DNA from: Methanofollis aquaemaris | Lineage (GTDB): Archaea; Halobacteriota; Methanomicrobia; Methanomicrobiales; Methanofollaceae | Reading direction: 5' to 3' | Assembly: GCF_017357525.1 (NCBI RefSeq) | Contig: NZ_CP036172.1 | Span: 558,001-622,000 of the forward strand | DNA: 64,000 nt | Shown here: piece after piece, positions 26,217-35,343 of the stretch | Position numbering within the stretch: position 1 is the first letter of the stretch | Layout of the letters: each line of letters opens with the position of its first letter | The notes under the pieces: generated by a model | The model's input: only the letters and a program-made list of their open reading frames with translations | The model's database searches: none | Told to the model about the DNA's origin: nothing | Made by a program: the position numbers and the translations under genes

Positions 26217-28508
26217 TCAGATCCCATCAGAGGAAGAGACCAAATCGCCCTGTTTTGCCTCAGACCGTACTTCTTTCTTCCCGCCGCCGATGAGAGCAAG
26301 GGCCGCGGGCATGATGACGATCGCCCCGATCAGGGAGAACCCGACGGCGATGACCGTCGTGATCCCGAAGTTTGCGATGATCTTGAAGTCCGAGAGCATG
26401 AGGGCCGAGAAACCGCATGCGGTCACGAGAGCCGAGACCGTGACCGCCGTCCCGACCTTCTGGACCCCATCGCGTATGGCGACGAGGGGGTCGCCGGTCT
26501 CCTCAAGTTCCTCGGCATACCTCTCCATCATCAGGATCGTGTACTCCGAGGCAACGCCGATGGTCATTGAGCCCAGGCAGGCTGTCATCGGGGTGTAGTC
26601 GATCCCGAGGAGGAGCATGCCCACGGCATTCCAGCCCACGATGGCGACGAGGGGAAAGAGGGGCGAGACCGCGTACCGCCGCCTATAGACGACCACAAGG
26701 TACGCCAGGATCAGGGCAAAGCCAAGGTAGGTCATCTCACCCTTGCTTTGCGCGATGTTGGCGATGAGAGAGGTGTACATATCGTAGTCGCCGGTCGGAT
26801 AGACTACAATGCCGGGCGGCGGCTGCATCCAGCCGACATCGGTCATGACCTCCTCCTTCACCTGGTTCTGGGTGCCCATCTCCATATCGGTGGTCGAGAA
26901 CTGGATCACCGCGGCCGTATGGCCGTCCAGGTACTTCGCCCTCTCATCTCCAGGGATGCGGGCGAGGGCCGCGGCGAGACCGGGTTGACTGGCGGGGAGG
27001 ACACCGTTGTTATACTGTCTGATGAGCGTCGCGATGCTTGTGACGCCGGTGAGTTCAGGGTGCTCGTCAAGGGCGTACCGGCCGAAACGATCGATCCAGG
27101 CGATCGCCTGATAGTCGTCCACCCGGTCACCCTCCACCAGGAGGGGGAAGGGCTGGACCGAACCCACTATTCCGGTCACCGTGTTCAGGGAAAGTTTGGT
27201 CGGCATGTTCGGCGGGACGAAGGTGTCCTGGTTGGTATCGATCGGGATCGAGGTGTCGACGGTGATCCCGGCAAAGGCCACCACCGCCGCCACCAGCAGC
27301 ACCGGCACCGGGTTCTTTGCGATCTTCACCGCGGCTCCCGAGAGGAGGCTGTCGTACCGGTTCTTCAGGGCGACCGCCCGACCAGACCCCCCGGGCTTGG
27401 GACGATACTTCACGAGGAGAGCCATCACGGGCAGACCGACCAGGGCCGCGCCGTAACAACAGGCGATCCCGATGATGCTGACCAGACCGAAGGACCGCAC
27501 CATCGGTACCGGCGAGATGAACATGGCGATAAAGCCCATCGCCGTCGCAAGCATCGCAATGAGCACCGCAGGGCCGGTCCGCACGATCGTCGTCCTCACC
27601 GCGTCAGGGAGGGGGGACAGGCGGCACTCCTCGTCGAGTCTGGCCTGGAACTGGATCGCATAGTCGATCCCGAGGCCGAGCAGCACCGGGAAGGCAGCTA
27701 CGACGCCGATATTCATGTGGATGCCATTGAAGCCCATGATCCCGAAGGTGAAGATCATCCCGACCACCACAAGAGCCGCAGGGATGAAGCGGTGGCTCAT
27801 CGAGGAGAAAAGCACCGCAAGGGTCACGACCATCAACCCCATCGCCGCGGCGATGAGCACCAGCAAGGAGCCGGAGAGTTCATCCTCCATCTGTTCGTCG
27901 AAGGCGGTGTTCCCGGTGATCTCGATCGAGACGCCGGGCGGCGGGGACTCGCTGTCGATCACCGACTGGATGTTGCCGAGGACACTGCGGGAGACGTCCT
28001 TTGAGACCCCCTGGTCCACCGTGACGAGGGCAAGGGTCATCGTGTTGGACAGGAGCAGTTTCTCCTTAAGGTCGGGGGGGAGGCGGGAGACAAGTGTCTG
28101 TGCCTTAGCCCTTGAATCGGGAAGTGTGCCCCCGTTCATCTGCATGAGCACGTCGGCAAAACTCTCCACAGAAGCGACATTCCTGACCTCCCTGATCTCT
28201 CCTTCAAGACGGTTGAGGAAGACGAGGAGGTCGGGGTCGAGGGGATCGTCGCACCGCACAAGGAGAACCACCGTGTCGGAGAGGAAGCGTTCGCTGTAAC
28301 TGTCATAGATGATCCCCTCCTTCGTCGATTTGTCGAGATAGGTGTTCGACCCTGTCTCCATCGTGACGCCTGTCATCCCGATGATGCCGACGACGAAGAG
28401 GACGCCTATCAGGAGGGCGAGTTGGGCAGGATAGCGGAGGATCCCCGTGGCCACCCCGTTGAAGATCTGCTCTATTCTGGATATATCGTCTGATTTTTGC
28501 GGGATCAT
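26217..28508 (-). CDS. MMPL/RND-family transporter (hydrophobe/amphiphile efflux-3 type)
   Basis: 763 aa with 12 membrane helices in two repeats of one plus five, separated by two large outward loops, the classic RND/MMPL plan. Conserved helices include GLGIDYAIQFQARL and IGVASEYTILMMERYAE (the second-half GxxxxY/D segment). It probably exports lipids or hydrophobic molecules, driven by an ion gradient. The paralogue at the right end of the window shares its C-terminal half closely. No partner genes are seen. Substrate unknown. Confidence 0.87.
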   Translation of the reverse strand: MIPQKSDDISRIEQIFNGVATGILRYPAQLALLIGVLFVVGIIGMTGVTMETGSNTYLDKSTKEGIIYDSYSERFLSDTVVLLVRCDDPLDPDLLVFLNRLEGEIREVRNVASVESFADVLMQMNGGTLPDSRAKAQTLVSRLPPDLKEKLLLSNTMTLALVTVDQGVSKDVSRSVLGNIQSVIDSESPPPGVSIEITGNTAFDEQMEDELSGSLLVLIAAAMGLMVVTLAVLFSSMSHRFIPAALVVVGMIFTFGIMGFNGIHMNIGVVAAFPVLLGLGIDYAIQFQARLDEECRLSPLPDAVRTTIVRTGPAVLIAMLATAMGFIAMFISPVPMVRSFGLVSIIGIACCYGAALVGLPVMALLVKYRPKPGGSGRAVALKNRYDSLLSGAAVKIAKNPVPVLLVAAVVAFAGITVDTSIPIDTNQDTFVPPNMPTKLSLNTVTGIVGSVQPFPLLVEGDRVDDYQAIAWIDRFGRYALDEHPELTGVTSIATLIRQYNNGVLPASQPGLAAALARIPGDERAKYLDGHTAAVIQFSTTDMEMGTQNQVKEEVMTDVGWMQPPPGIVVYPTGDYDMYTSLIANIAQSKGEMTYLGFALILAYLVVVYRRRYAVSPLFPLVAIVGWNAVGMLLLGIDYTPMTACLGSMTIGVASEYTILMMERYAEELEETGDPLVAIRDGVQKVGTAVTVSALVTACGFSALMLSDFKIIANFGITTVIAVGFSLIGAIVIMPAALALIGGGKKEVRSEAKQGDLVSSSDGI

Positions 28509-28610
28509 GCCAATGCCTGTATGAAGTATTTTTCTGTCCTCCGGGTATGGTTTTTTCGTATCCCGGCCCTGACCGCCACCCTCATATCAGATCACTTCCA
28601 CTGTAGGTGT

Positions 28611-29423
28611 ATGGAAGACCTCCCTGACTACAACGACCTCTGGCGGGCGGCGATCGAGTCGCGGCAGGGCGAGGAGAGCGACCCGGGTGCCCGGTGGGAC
28701 AAAAAGGCCGGGGCCTTTGATAGGATGGCCCGCGCCGATGGTGTGCCGGTCGAGTACTGCATGATCGGCGTCAGGCCGGATGAGACGGTCCTGGACATCG
28801 GCGCCGGGACCGGGCGGCTCTCGGTTCCGTTCGCACGGGAAGCGCGCCATCTCACCGCCCTCGATCCCTCCGAGCAGATGCTCGACCGACTCCGGCAGCA
28901 TATGGCCGAGGCCGGGCTCTCCAACTACACAGTCCTCAGGGAGCGGTGGGAGGTGGCGGAGGTCGAGGGCCATGATGTGGTGGTGGGCGCAAATGTCCTG
29001 GGCTTTGCCGACCTCCGTGCGGCCCTTGCAAAGATGGACGCCGCCGCACGCCGGGCTGTCCACCTCTTCTGGCACGCGGGGGAGTGGCGCGAGCCGGACG
29101 AGATGACCCTGCACAGAGTCGTCTTCGGGGAGGATCAGTGGGGATACCCGGACTATCTCTGGGTGGTGCATGTCCTCCACGAGATGAGGATCTATGCCAA
29201 TGTCACCATCTACGGGACCGAGCACACCACCAGGTACGCCTCGGTCGATGAGGCGGCGGCTGAGTGGTGCCGCCTCCATGATGCGCCTGACGGAAGCGAA
29301 GCGACCGTGCGGTCGCACTTTGCGCGGGTGCTCGCCCCGCTGGAGGGCGGCGGGTACGTGCTCAGGCGGAGGTGGAGGATGGCGATGATCTGGTGGGAGA
29401 AGGGGACGGGATGGGCGACCTGA
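28611..29423 (+). CDS. Class I SAM-dependent methyltransferase
   Basis: 270 aa. The AdoMet-binding motif VLDIGAGTGRLSVPFA (about 60-75) and acidic motif II TALDPSEQMLDRLRQHM are textbook. The N-terminus ARWDKKAGAFDRMAR is a common start of this branch, and the C-terminal half is specific. Substrate unknown, probably a small molecule. Start 28611 follows GTAGGTG; the longer frame overlaps the divergent MMPL gene. The ~100-base divergent spacer likely holds both promoters. Confidence 0.85.
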   Translation: MEDLPDYNDLWRAAIESRQGEESDPGARWDKKAGAFDRMARADGVPVEYCMIGVRPDETVLDIGAGTGRLSVPFAREARHLTALDPSEQMLDRLRQHMAEAGLSNYTVLRERWEVAEVEGHDVVVGANVLGFADLRAALAKMDAAARRAVHLFWHAGEWREPDEMTLHRVVFGEDQWGYPDYLWVVHVLHEMRIYANVTIYGTEHTTRYASVDEAAAEWCRLHDAPDGSEATVRSHFARVLAPLEGGGYVLRRRWRMAMIWWEKGTGWAT

Positions 29424-29670
29424 AGAGTGGATGGCTCCTGGATGCACGCGGACTCTCAAAGAGGGGGGACATCTCTAACTCCCCATCTTCTCACATCAAT
29501 CGCGCCGGGGGCTTCCTCTGAGATCGAGAAGATGGAAGATCAAAGATCTGTCCTGTCGGTTTTGTTGAATTCCTCATGATAAAAGGTTTAAAAAGATCCC
29601 ATTCACACATCAGCACCAAAAAAGGCAGATTTTTAAGACAATATTGAACATGAATGCCTATTGATGAAAT

Positions 29671-30462
29671 ATGAGTCCAGAACCCGACCCAATAAAGTCA
29701 ATCTCCATCCCGGTCATTATGCTCATCTGCCTCTGCCTCACATGCGGCTGCTTTACGTCACAGAGTTTTTCAGTCCCACCGAATGCGTTCGGTCTTCCTC
29801 TCCTGGACATCTGGAATGAGAGCGTCGCACTCTCCGGGATAGATGAGCGTACTGCTGATCTTTCCGACCTATACATCTTCATAAAGGACAACGGCGGGAT
29901 CGAATCTATGAATCTTGCTTTCTCTGGAGAGAAAGACGGAAAGATACAGCGTTACCGGGTTGACATGAACGGAGAAGGACTATTCACCCTTCGATCCACA
30001 GGAACACTCGACCCGGACATGGACCCCATCAAAGTACGTCCCCGCCCACTCCTCAGAGAACTTGAGATGATCGACTACCGGGAGTTTATCGGGGATCTGC
30101 CCCCAGGAACATGCATGCTGAATGTCCGCCTGCATGATGGTGTGGGAGCGTCGTTCGATGAAAGGAATGTGTGCATCATGTCGCTTGAGAACGGGACCTT
30201 TTCTCCCCTGAAGAGGGTCATCCAACCAGCGTCTTATCTCACGATATGCAAGATGTACAGAACAGACCATGAGAATGGCACATCATATTCCAGCGATGTC
30301 GGCCCTGAGGGAGAACGCACCTACATCTTTGCGTTCACCCCCGATCAACTGACAGGAGTTTCTGTAGAGTGCCCCGAATATCCTCAGGAGGACACAGAGG
30401 GGCCCTGCAGGCCCCTCATCCCATCCGCCGGCGGCACCAGCGGGGGCGGATCCTCTCGTTGA
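29671..30462 (+). CDS. Lipoprotein, function unknown
   Basis: 263 aa. A signal peptide with lipobox LTCGC near residue 27 indicates membrane anchoring. The mature part is a mixed alpha/beta domain with TADLSDLYIFIKDNG, RYRVDMNGEGLFTLRSTG and a YREFIGDLPPGT loop, and it ends in a Gly/Ser tail. No family recognised. The coding sequence is less GC-rich than its neighbours. Single gene between a methyltransferase and repeat DNA. Confidence 0.7.
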   Translation: MSPEPDPIKSISIPVIMLICLCLTCGCFTSQSFSVPPNAFGLPLLDIWNESVALSGIDERTADLSDLYIFIKDNGGIESMNLAFSGEKDGKIQRYRVDMNGEGLFTLRSTGTLDPDMDPIKVRPRPLLRELEMIDYREFIGDLPPGTCMLNVRLHDGVGASFDERNVCIMSLENGTFSPLKRVIQPASYLTICKMYRTDHENGTSYSSDVGPEGERTYIFAFTPDQLTGVSVECPEYPQEDTEGPCRPLIPSAGGTSGGGSSR

Positions 30463-30993
30463 TGTATGAACCTGAACTCTGCATAATCGCAGGCAAAATA
30501 ATCCTGACCCTTTTGTCAGGGCGACACTTCTGTTCCCCGGCGTGAGAAGATCTCTCACCTTCTCCCTCTTGCGGGGTTTACACTCTCGAATGGCCATCTT
30601 CCTGCAAAACGATCAATTCCGGGCTCTGTAAAATCAGGTATGAGGCGTGCTCTCGGCTCATGCCAGATCTACAAATCCAGAACCAGACAGGTCTGGCCCT
30701 CCCAAAATCCCCCCGGAATCCTGTCTTTTTATAGGCATCCCTCGCAGGCGTATCGTGGGGTCACAGGGGAAAACATTACCTTCAGTCATATCGGGGCTCA
30801 GGGGGCCGGGAGTGGCCCGGTTCCCTCCCCGCGTTGCATGAAAAAACGGCCCTCCGGCCCGATCGGAAACGAAGCCCGGGATGACCCAGGATCGGAGGCC
30901 TGAATCTTGAAACCAGGGGCAATATGGCCGTATTCTGGGGCGGGTCGTACCTCCCTGCCCATGTCAGCCCTCACCCTCCGGGGTTCCAATCCC
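30463..30993. other. Intergenic region with a minimal repeat derivative and hairpins
   Basis: No gene seen. Just inside the preceding gene end, GGGGCCCTGCAGGCCCC (30401-30417) forms a strong palindrome. 30612-30676 is a mini copy of the repeat family (separate entry). The rest is non-repetitive and GC-rich near the PerM gene end. Confidence 0.4.
30612..30676. repeat. Minimal palindromic copy: two terminal modules back to back
   Basis: GGCTCTGTAAAATCAGGTAT leads into GAGGCGTGCTCTCGGCTCAT and then GCCAGATCTACA: a left terminal module fused directly to an inverted one, with the whole interior lost. It supports the view that the terminal modules are the ends of a mobile unit. Confidence 0.6.
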
Positions 30994-32031
30994 TCAGGCG
31001 CCCGCCGTCTCCTTCGCGCCCTCCAGTTCCTCCACCAGAATATGGTACGCCGTGATCGCGAGCACCACAAAGAGCGGCCCCAGGACGAACCCGACCAGAC
31101 CCATCACCACCAGGCCGCCGAAGAACCCGATCCACATGATCACCGGGTGGATACGCGCCCGCCGCCCCATCATGAGCGGGCGGAAGTAGATGTCGGGAAG
31201 AGCGCAGACGACCGGGTAGCCGATGAGGGCGGCGAGGGCCGCGCCCCTGAGGTCGCCCTGGGAGAGGGCGAAAGCCCCGACGATGAGCATGATCACCGAA
31301 GGGCCGATGATCGGGATGAGCTGGAAGATCCCGGCCATCACTGCAAAGAAGATGACATGGTCATAGCCAAGGATCCAGAAGAAGGGGATGGCCAGGATGA
31401 ACGTGATCACCGACGTCGCCACATGCACGACATATATCGCATAGAGGGTGTCGATCGAGGCCGTGGTCATCCGCTCCACCGCCACCCGCAGACGTGATGG
31501 GAGGGCGGCCGTCAGTTCGGCGGCGACGGCGGCGCCCCGGAAAACGAACATATAGAGGCCCAGGAAGAAGACGATGAAGTCCAGGAACAGGTTCGGCACC
31601 TGGGTGGCGATACCGGCAGCGGCATCAGCGAATGAAGCGAACCGCTCATCAAACCAGGCAGCGACCTCACTCTCCGGCCCGATCCCGGCCGCGGGGTCGA
31701 CACCGGCCGCACCGATCCAGCCTGTGATCCCCTGCATGATCTCAACGAGGAAGTCGGCGTTCTGCGCGAGGACCGCCACCGTAAACCCAACCGCACCGGT
31801 CAGCACCAGAAAGACGATGACTGTCACGACCAGAGCCGAAAACCCCTCGGGGACCGACCTCTCGACCAGATAGCGCTGGAGAGGCATCACGACCACCGCC
31901 AGGGAAAGGGCGAGGACGACCACCCATAGGAGATTCCAGAAGGCGACGGCCGCTGCGAGGAAAATAGCAAAGACCAATACCATCGTCGGACGGTCGAGGG
32001 GGGAGAGGTGTGGCGTCATAGAGATGTACAT
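30994..32031 (-). CDS. AI-2E/PerM-family membrane transporter
   Basis: 345 aa, about 8 membrane helices with a central soluble region (residues ~95-145). The family's C-terminal pattern is present: IPFFWILGYDHVIFFAVMAG, then FQLIPIIGPSVIML. The family includes Na+/H+ antiporters and export permeases; the substrate cannot be inferred. Start 32031 is chosen because GATTTATACC (TATA) lies about 20-30 bases upstream, giving a leaderless transcript. Divergent from the eha operon. Confidence 0.82.
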   Translation of the reverse strand: MYISMTPHLSPLDRPTMVLVFAIFLAAAVAFWNLLWVVVLALSLAVVVMPLQRYLVERSVPEGFSALVVTVIVFLVLTGAVGFTVAVLAQNADFLVEIMQGITGWIGAAGVDPAAGIGPESEVAAWFDERFASFADAAAGIATQVPNLFLDFIVFFLGLYMFVFRGAAVAAELTAALPSRLRVAVERMTTASIDTLYAIYVVHVATSVITFILAIPFFWILGYDHVIFFAVMAGIFQLIPIIGPSVIMLIVGAFALSQGDLRGAALAALIGYPVVCALPDIYFRPLMMGRRARIHPVIMWIGFFGGLVVMGLVGFVLGPLFVVLAITAYHILVEELEGAKETAGA

Positions 32032-32161
32032 TTGAGTGCGCCTCAGCCGGTATAAATCCTCCCTGATCCGGTCGGAGGCAAAATGTGCCATAATATCAAT
32101 TTTCTTATAGGATGGTGAGCAAATACCTCGAACATACGGGAATAGAAAGAGAAGAGACGGA

Positions 32162-32218
32162 TTAACAGAATTACAAAAGATTTATCCTATAGTCCCTGTT
32201 AATTACGTTTAATAAACC
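32162..32218 (+). promoter_or_regulatory. Promoter/operator region of the eha-fwd operon
   Basis: TTAACAG (32162-32168) and CTGTTAA (32196-32202) form an inverted repeat around a TATA-like gatttatccta, and each arm is followed by AATTAC, a direct repeat. This arrangement brackets the predicted box and may bind a regulator. gtttaataaacc at 32208 is a second AT-rich box. Confidence 0.4.
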
Positions 32219-32235
32219 GTACCCGGAGACCTGAA

Positions 32236-32721
32236 ATGCTCGCTGACTATGAACAGGTACTGATCGCTGCCGTTCTCTGCTGGATCCTCTTCGTCACCGT
32301 CGACGTCCTCTTCAGGCTGCCTGAGAAGGGAGGAGTGAGCGGGGCGAGCGCGATCGGAAAGAAGATCGAGGCCGACGGCGGCGCCCTGCACGGCGGGTAC
32401 ATGATGGGCAACATCGTCTCCTCGCCCGACGCCTCGGCCGGCACCCTGCTGGCCGCATGTGGGGTCTATGTCGCCGGACTCCCCGGGGGACTCGCAGCGG
32501 CGGTCCTGGTCTATATCGGGAACAGGATATGCCATGACCCCGGATACGCCGGGACGACCGGCGCGGTGCTTGCCAGCCTCATCTTTACCGGCCTTGTCGG
32601 GGCCGGCTTTTCTGCCGAGAACTTTATTGCCGGGATGGTCATTGCAATCCTCACCGTCCAGGGCCTCTCGCACCGGTATGCGAGCAGACTTCTCGGACGC
32701 CTCTGGGGGTGGCGGAGTTGA
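32236..32721 (+). CDS. ehaB: Energy-converting hydrogenase A subunit EhaB
   Basis: 161 aa, hydrophobic, close to the usual EhaB length (about 164). A cytosolic loop (LFRLPEKGGVSGASAIGKKI) follows helix 1, then HGGYMMGNIVSSPDASAGTL, and further membrane helices. EhaB is an integral membrane subunit of the Eha hydrogenase, which uses an ion gradient to drive H2-dependent ferredoxin reduction. It is the first gene of a long overlapping gene run; no EhaA-like gene precedes it. Assigned by size, order and character. Confidence 0.75.
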   Translation: MLADYEQVLIAAVLCWILFVTVDVLFRLPEKGGVSGASAIGKKIEADGGALHGGYMMGNIVSSPDASAGTLLAACGVYVAGLPGGLAAAVLVYIGNRICHDPGYAGTTGAVLASLIFTGLVGAGFSAENFIAGMVIAILTVQGLSHRYASRLLGRLWGWRS

Positions 32722-32960
32722 TCGCCCTGTACATCTGTGGAGTGGTCGCCCTCTTCGCGGCCGCCCGGACGCTCATCGAGCCCGACCCGTACAGAAAACT
32801 CCCCTACCTCAACGTGCTCAACTTCGCGATCGCCGGACTCATCGTGCTGGTTCTCGACCACCCGCTCTCTCTCGTCGCGGCCGCCGCCTACTTTGTCGGC
32901 TCGACCCTGGAGGCCAACGCGATCGCCTCGGCCCGTGCGGGGGTGACCGGTGATGATTGA
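32709..32960 (+). CDS. ehaC: Energy-converting hydrogenase A subunit EhaC
   Basis: 83 aa, matching EhaC length. Three short membrane helices with the conserved-looking loop PDPYRKLPYLNVLNFAIAG, similar in plan to MnhF/MrpF-like antiporter subunits. GTG start overlapping the last 13 bases of ehaB indicates translational coupling. Membrane arm of the hydrogenase. Confidence 0.72.
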   Translation: MAELIALYICGVVALFAAARTLIEPDPYRKLPYLNVLNFAIAGLIVLVLDHPLSLVAAAAYFVGSTLEANAIASARAGVTGDD

Positions 32961-33192
32961 GTTCCTGACCGCTACGCTGGCGGCGATCGTGCTTGCCGGT
33001 GCGATCGCGACCGCCTGGGTGCGCGACCCCTTCTCCAAACTCATCGCCCTCGGGGTGATGATCGGCGGGGTCATACCCTTCATCGTCGCACGAGGATACC
33101 TCGACGTCGCCATCGCCGTGAGTCTCATCGCCCCGATCGCGACCATCTTTGTCCTGCTCATCGCAGGGAGGAGGGACTTCTATGACGCCTGA
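32953..33192 (+). CDS. ehaD: Energy-converting hydrogenase A subunit EhaD
   Basis: 79 aa. Three membrane helices with RDPFSKLIALGVMIGGVIPF, the MnhG/MrpG-like signature of this subunit. It starts inside the stop region of ehaC (ATG 32953; GTG 32950 is the alternative). With ehaC it forms the small antiporter-like module of the membrane arm. Confidence 0.72.
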   Translation: MIEFLTATLAAIVLAGAIATAWVRDPFSKLIALGVMIGGVIPFIVARGYLDVAIAVSLIAPIATIFVLLIAGRRDFYDA

Positions 33193-33418
33193 GTTCTACC
33201 TCGGCCTCGCCGTGCTCGTCATCGGGACCCTCGCCGCCGCGAGACCGCGGCCGCACACCTACCTCTCCCGGATGATCAGCCTGGAGATCCCGGCCTGGGG
33301 GCTGCTGCTCATCATGCTCGCCTACGACGAGACCCTGGCCCTCCTCACCTTCATCGCGGTGACGGCCATCTCCACCTTCGTGCTGGTGCGGGTGATCGAG
33401 CGGAGGGGTGAACCATGA
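33182..33418 (+). CDS. ehaE: Energy-converting hydrogenase A subunit EhaE
   Basis: 78 aa, three membrane helices; SRMISLEIPAWGLLLIMLAY marks the middle. The start at 33182 overlaps the end of ehaD by 11 bases. Assigned by length and position between ehaD and ehaF. Membrane subunit, probably part of the ion pathway. Confidence 0.7.
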   Translation: MTPEFYLGLAVLVIGTLAAARPRPHTYLSRMISLEIPAWGLLLIMLAYDETLALLTFIAVTAISTFVLVRVIERRGEP

Positions 33419-33879
33419 GGATCTACGAACTCGTGCACAAGATCTCTGAGATCCTCTCAGACTACGAGCAACTGGTCAGCGTCTTTGCGGCCATCGTCGT
33501 GCTTGTCGCGGTCATCGGGATCTTCACCCTCCCCGAACTCGCCTATTACGACGACCAACTCTACCCCAAGAGCATCGACCGCACCAGCCCCCTCGATCCC
33601 TACGATCGGGGCGGCGAACCCTTCGGGAACACCACCGTCGTGGCACAGTACCCGGAGAACTCGCCGTACCTCGGCTATGTCACTGCCTACCTCACGCCCC
33701 TGACGCGGGCTCTGGCGACGCTCACACTCTACACCGGGACGACGATCGTCTCCCATCCGGGCGGGATCATCGACGAGATCCTGTACAACACCAGAGGCCT
33801 GGACACCGTCGTCGAGACGACCATCCTCTTCGTGGCCTTTGCGATCGCCAGTTTCGTCTTCAGGAGGGGACGTAATTGA
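33415..33879 (+). CDS. ehaF: Energy-converting hydrogenase A subunit EhaF
   Basis: 154 aa. One N-terminal and one C-terminal membrane helix enclose a ~75-residue outward region rich in Pro, Tyr and Asp (YDDQLYPKSIDRTSPLDPYD; later VSHPGGIIDEILYNTRGLDT). The second part resembles the MbhE/EhbE-type segment that precedes antiporter subunits. ATGA overlap with ehaE. Role: structural part of the membrane arm. Confidence 0.72.
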   Translation: MRIYELVHKISEILSDYEQLVSVFAAIVVLVAVIGIFTLPELAYYDDQLYPKSIDRTSPLDPYDRGGEPFGNTTVVAQYPENSPYLGYVTAYLTPLTRALATLTLYTGTTIVSHPGGIIDEILYNTRGLDTVVETTILFVAFAIASFVFRRGRN

Positions 33880-34475
33880 TACACGAATACACCATCGGAC
33901 TCGCCGTCGCCTTCACCGGGATCGCCGTTGCCTTCCTGGCCCTGGCGCGGGAGAGAGACGACCTTCACCGCCTCCTCCTCACTGACCTTGCCGAGATCCT
34001 CTCGCTTGCGGTCATCGCCCTCGTCGGCACCGACCTTGCCGAGGCCCTCATCCTGCCCGGTCTGGTCGTCGGGATCTCGGAACTGATGGCCCTCTCCGAG
34101 ATCTATCTCAAGAAAGAGAAGCTCTATGATGAACCGAAAGAACGGGTGCACTTCGAGGTGATGGACACCGCGCCAGGGATCCTCGCGGCCGCCCTCGTCG
34201 TCTACGGCCTCGTCCTCTCCGGGTTCTCCGGCGGGGTCGTCGCCGGCCTCGGCGTCGTCTTCTGGTTCCTCTGCAAAGGACACCGGGAGCAGTTCGAACT
34301 CCTGGAAACCGTCAGCGGGTATGCCTGGGCGGCATGGATCGGGGCCTTCCTGGTCTTCATGTTCCTGCCGCAGTACTGGTTCTTCGCCGTGATGATCGCA
34401 GGCTCTGCGGTCCTCGTGAAGGTGATGACCAAGATGTCCCTCCTCGGGACGATGCGGGGTGGTCAGAATGCCTGA
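33876..34475 (+). CDS. ehaG: Energy-converting hydrogenase A subunit EhaG
   Basis: 199 aa, five or six helices. Starts at TTG 33876, with AGGAGGGG seven bases upstream, overlapping the ehaF stop. The central loop LSEIYLKKEKLYDEPKERV is cytosolic. Membrane subunit with no cofactor motif; assigned by order and size (EhaG about 200-230 aa). Confidence 0.7.
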   Translation: MIHEYTIGLAVAFTGIAVAFLALARERDDLHRLLLTDLAEILSLAVIALVGTDLAEALILPGLVVGISELMALSEIYLKKEKLYDEPKERVHFEVMDTAPGILAAALVVYGLVLSGFSGGVVAGLGVVFWFLCKGHREQFELLETVSGYAWAAWIGAFLVFMFLPQYWFFAVMIAGSAVLVKVMTKMSLLGTMRGGQNA

Positions 34476-35133
34476 GTTCACCGGCGGCGCCATCGGCGGC
34501 GACCTCCTGGCGGCCGTCCCCTTCGGCGACATCGTCAACTATATCACGCCCCTGACGGCAAGCCTCTTTGTGGTGGCCCTGCTCTTCACGGTCTTTGCCA
34601 TCATCTCCAGGCCTGAGAAGCAACTCGACATCGTCTTTGGCACCGAAGCCATCTATACAAAAGAGGTGACCCCTGACGAACTCAGGTTCAGGCGGTTCAT
34701 GGCCGTCGCCTGCGGGATCGCCACCATGGGCGCAATGGTGAGCGGCGACATCTTCAACTTCACCCTCTTCGTCTCCCTCATCGGGATCACGATCATCGGG
34801 ATCGTCGCCGCGGTGAAGAACCAGCACGTCCTCAACGCCGCCTTCCAGTACGGGATCGTCGCCATGACCGCCACAGTTCCGCTCTTTGCCGGAGCGGCGA
34901 TCACCCTGGCGACGACCGGCACCCTCTCTATCTGGGAACTCTCCGCAGGAGCAGGCGTGCCGCTCATCGCCAAACTCCTCCTCCTCCTCGGTGTGATGGG
35001 CGAGGGGATCGCTCCCTTCTACGCCGCAAAGACCGAACTGTTCAGGGCGCCGGGTGCGCCCTACGTGATCCTCATCCACGTCTCGTCCCTGCTGATGTTC
35101 CTGCGGGTGGTCGAGATCCTCCTGGCGGTGTGA
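34468..35133 (+). CDS. ehaH: Energy-converting hydrogenase A subunit EhaH
   Basis: 221 aa, six helices, short antiporter-like subunit. Charged residues sit in or near helices (MVSGDIFNFTLFVSLIGITI, and GEGIAPFYAAKTELFRAPGA). The conserved Glu/Lys in the latter resemble those in NuoL/M/N-type ion pumps. It starts at ATG 34468 overlapping ehaG by 8 bases. Likely the ion-translocating subunit, by family analogy. Confidence 0.72.
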   Translation: MPEFTGGAIGGDLLAAVPFGDIVNYITPLTASLFVVALLFTVFAIISRPEKQLDIVFGTEAIYTKEVTPDELRFRRFMAVACGIATMGAMVSGDIFNFTLFVSLIGITIIGIVAAVKNQHVLNAAFQYGIVAMTATVPLFAGAAITLATTGTLSIWELSAGAGVPLIAKLLLLLGVMGEGIAPFYAAKTELFRAPGAPYVILIHVSSLLMFLRVVEILLAV

Positions 35134-35137
35134 TGCA

Positions 35138-35341
35138 ATGAAAAATGAGACATACGGACTGGTTGCAGCGGTCTCGACCCTCCTCTGGATCGGAGCCGGG
35201 CTTGCCGGCCTGCTGGGTGCCGTGCCCGACGGAGCCGCGGCGGCCCTCACCATCGTCGCCTTCCCGGTCTCCGTGGTCACCACCATGCTCTGGTGGATGG
35301 CCAGGACTGGTGAAGAAGACATTCCATTCGTGGGGTACTAG
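35138..35341 (+). CDS. ehaI: Energy-converting hydrogenase A subunit EhaI
   Basis: 67 aa with two membrane helices and a short acidic tail (TGEEDIPFVGY). Size and position match EhaI of other methanogens. It begins 5 bases after ehaH and ends 3 bases before ehaJ. Confidence 0.68.
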   Translation: MKNETYGLVAAVSTLLWIGAGLAGLLGAVPDGAAAALTIVAFPVSVVTTMLWWMARTGEEDIPFVGY

Positions 35342-35343
35342 AG

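Noticed and set aside
26748-28004. 418-codon frame opposite the MMPL transporter
   Set aside because: Antisense shadow with a His/Arg/Gly/Asp-rich composition and no recognisable fold.
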